Below, piece by piece: positions 22,588 through 23,875 of a stretch of 23,875 nt of DNA; position 1 is the first letter of the stretch, and every line of letters starts with the position of its first letter. The notes beneath the pieces were generated by a model, which ran no database searches, was not told the DNA's origin, and was given only the letters and a program-made list of their open reading frames with translations. Source of the DNA: Brevundimonas sp. UBA5866 (GTDB lineage: Bacteria > Pseudomonadota > Alphaproteobacteria > Caulobacterales > Caulobacteraceae). The position numbers and the translations under genes are program-made. The stretch lies in contig NZ_DJFS01000099.1 of NCBI RefSeq assembly GCF_002432125.1, positions 61,866 through 85,740 of the forward strand, in the 5' to 3' direction.

Positions 22588-22603
22588 TGTTTCACATGAA
22601 ACG
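22588..22603. other. parS-like palindrome (candidate ParB binding site)
   Basis: TGTTTCACATGAAACG differs from the chromosomal parS consensus TGTTTCACGTGAAACA at two of 16 positions (9 and 16). The inner GTTTCA-CA-TGAAAC arms are a perfect inverted repeat. It lies in the 39-base gap between alkB and the hydrolase gene. The nearby dnaK-dnaJ genes are origin-proximal in Caulobacter crescentus, where parS sites also cluster. Whether ParB tolerates the CATG centre is not known from sequence alone. Confidence 0.55.
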
Positions 22604-22626
22604 CCCAGCGACGAGGAAGTAGACGA

Positions 22627-23535
22627 ATGCCAAGCATCACGACGCCCGAAGGGCTTTCGCCGGACCAGACGACCCCGACCCGACGCACCCTGGGCAAGAT
22701 GGCGGTGGGCGGTGCGGCCTTTGCCGCCTATGCTCCCGCCGCGCTCTCTCAGGAAGCCACGCCGATCATCACCTCCGCTGAGGGACTGGAAGCGGGTGAA
22801 GTCACCTATCCCGCACCTGATGGATTCCAGCTGCCCGCCTATATGGCGCGCCCCAAGGGTAACGGCCCCTATCCTGTCGTGATCGTGGCCTCGGAGATTT
22901 TCGGTGTTCACGAATACATCCGCGATGTCTGCCGCCGCCTGGCCCGTCAGGGATATCTCGCGATTGCTCCGGCCTTCTTCGTGCGGGAAGCCGATCCGGC
23001 ACCGCTGACGGATTTCCAGCAGATCATCGCCATCGTGAACAAGGCGAGTTACGCGCAGGTCATGGGCGACATTGCCGCCTCTATCGACTGGGCCAAAAGC
23101 CAGCCGTACGCTGATGCCGACCGCTTGGGCATCACCGGCTTCTGCTGGGGCGGCAAGGTTGTGTGGCAGGCCTGCGCCGATCCCTCGCTGAACTTCCGGG
23201 CCGGTGTGGCGTGGTATGGTCGCCTCGCCCCTGCCGCCAATGCAACGCCCGAACAGATCGAGGCCGGAAAGCCGTGGCCGATCGAACTGGCCGCCGCCCT
23301 GCCCGTGCCCGTCATCGGCCTATACGGCGATCAAGACAGCGGCATTCCCAACGACAGTGTCGCCGCGATGAATGCAGCTCTGAGCGCGGCCGATCACACC
23401 GACAGCCACATCACCCTGTTCGAAGGGGCACAGCACGGTTTCCACGCCGACTACCGCCCCATGTATCACCCGCAACATGCCGCCGAGGGTGAGCGCCGGA
23501 TGTTCGAGCATTTCGCCAAATTCGTAAAAGCCTGA
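22627..23535 (+). CDS. Dienelactone hydrolase family protein, Tat-exported
   Basis: The 302-residue alpha/beta hydrolase has E90 (SEIFG), the nucleophile C173 in GFCWGG, an Asp in YGDQDSGIP (D235 or D237), and H270 in QHGFHADYRP: the Cys-Asp-His triad of dienelactone hydrolases. The N-terminus has TRRTLGKM (R19-R20) followed by an Ala-rich stretch and a SQEA cleavage region, a twin-arginine signal, so the enzyme should act in the periplasm. No chlorocatechol pathway genes are near; the natural substrate is unknown. GAGGAAG lies about 7 bases before the ATG. It follows alkB by 39 bases and ends at a strong terminator. Confidence 0.9.
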   Translation: MPSITTPEGLSPDQTTPTRRTLGKMAVGGAAFAAYAPAALSQEATPIITSAEGLEAGEVTYPAPDGFQLPAYMARPKGNGPYPVVIVASEIFGVHEYIRDVCRRLARQGYLAIAPAFFVREADPAPLTDFQQIIAIVNKASYAQVMGDIAASIDWAKSQPYADADRLGITGFCWGGKVVWQACADPSLNFRAGVAWYGRLAPAANATPEQIEAGKPWPIELAAALPVPVIGLYGDQDSGIPNDSVAAMNAALSAADHTDSHITLFEGAQHGFHADYRPMYHPQHAAEGERRMFEHFAKFVKA

Positions 23536-23543
23536 CCAAAGAA

Positions 23544-23573
23544 AAACCCGCCGTCCATCAGGACGGCGGGTTT
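23544..23573. terminator. Bidirectional terminator between hydrolase gene and grpE
   Basis: AAACCCGCCGTCC (23544-23556) and its exact complement (23561-23573) form a 13-bp stem with an ATCA loop. T residues follow on plus (TTTG) and five on minus, serving both convergent genes. Confidence 0.92.
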
Positions 23574-23593
23574 GTTCCGGGACAGAAGGCCGA

Positions 23594-23875
23594 TCAGGCC
23601 TTTTCGTCGATATTCTCGCCCGTGCGCGGGGCCTCGGCATAGGCACCGCCCGCTGCCGGACCCGAGCCCTTGGCCGCCACGACGACCATGGCCGCGCGGA
23701 CCGTACGGTCGAACAGCGAATAGCCCGGCTGCAGGGTCTGGATGACCTGACCGCCGTGCACCGTATCGGACGGCTGTTCCATCATGGCCTGATGGAAGTT
23801 GGGGTCGAACGGCTCGCCCGCTTCGGGCGCGACCTTCTTCAGGCCGTTGGCTTCAAAGGCCGACAGCAGCGACTT
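23594..23875 (-). CDS. grpE: GrpE nucleotide exchange factor, 5' part beyond window
   Basis: The last 93 codons are visible; the start lies outside the window. The C-terminal beta domain is clear: LKKVAPEAGEPFDPNFHQAMM, then GGQVIQTLQPGYSLFDRTVRAAMVVVAA. GrpE dimers release ADP from DnaK, so all three members of the DnaK machine lie within about 6 kb. The last 25 residues are a Gly/Ala-rich tail. The upstream half, promoter and any hrcA neighbour cannot be seen. Confidence 0.95.
   Translation of the reverse strand, partial: KSLLSAFEANGLKKVAPEAGEPFDPNFHQAMMEQPSDTVHGGQVIQTLQPGYSLFDRTVRAAMVVVAAKGSGPAAGGAYAEAPRTGENIDEKA

Overview
The window is a dense, GC-rich alphaproteobacterial chromosomal segment and reads as core genome. 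I see no transposase, integrase, phage gene, CRISPR array, tRNA or rRNA. Several markers point to the Caulobacterales, probably Brevundimonas or a close relative: an MmcB-type PD-(D/E)xK protein under an alphaproteobacterial SOS box (GTTC-N7-GTTC), a DUF2794 protein, an UrcA-family exported protein, an S16 protein with an Ala/Glu-rich tail, and the dnaK/dnaJ/grpE cluster. The genus call is inference; no rRNA is present to confirm it.

Layout. 1-1509 (minus): thpR, a GNAT acetyltransferase and mmcB (cut by the window edge), with a LexA-type box just before mmcB. 1634-5201 (mostly plus): a Bax inhibitor-1 membrane protein, fabI, a BenE transporter and a small YegP-like protein, with a DUF2794 gene on minus; strong terminators separate several of them. 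5264-8680 (minus): ffh-rpsP-rimM, then a YfcG/Ure2-type glutathione transferase. 8681-9209: the only gene-free stretch over 500 bases, holding a highly structured segment and an AT-rich block with a 22-bp palindrome. 9210-14333: urcA, corA, a Tat/lipobox M3 metallopeptidase, murI, and a lipoprotein with a toxin-like C-terminal domain. 14451-16583 (plus): coaBC-dut, overlapping by 4 bp, then a stand-alone BLUF photoreceptor. 16584-19464 (minus): dnaJ-dapB-EamA transporter. 19721-21619 (minus): dnaK. 21922-23535 (plus): alkB and a Tat-exported dienelactone hydrolase, with a parS-like palindrome between them. 23594-23875 (minus): the C-terminal end of grpE.

How the parts work together. DnaK, DnaJ and GrpE form one chaperone machine. 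dnaK and dnaJ are separated by a terminator, and each has an RpoH(sigma32)-like promoter of the same design (CTTGCA, 15-nt spacer, CCCA(T/A)). Ffh, S16 and RimM serve protein targeting and 30S assembly. MurI and DapB feed peptidoglycan precursor synthesis. CoaBC makes 4'-phosphopantetheine for CoA, and FabI closes the fatty-acid elongation cycle. Dut, AlkB and MmcB protect DNA.

The least ordinary signals are mostly non-coding: the parS-like site after alkB, the structured region upstream of ffh, an RBS-overlapping hairpin before the glutathione transferase, tandem leader hairpins before the yegP-like gene, and a separate heat-shock-type promoter for dnaJ. Among the proteins, the lipoprotein with a CdiA/BECR-like domain and the lone BLUF protein stand out. 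No complete new multigene system is evident.
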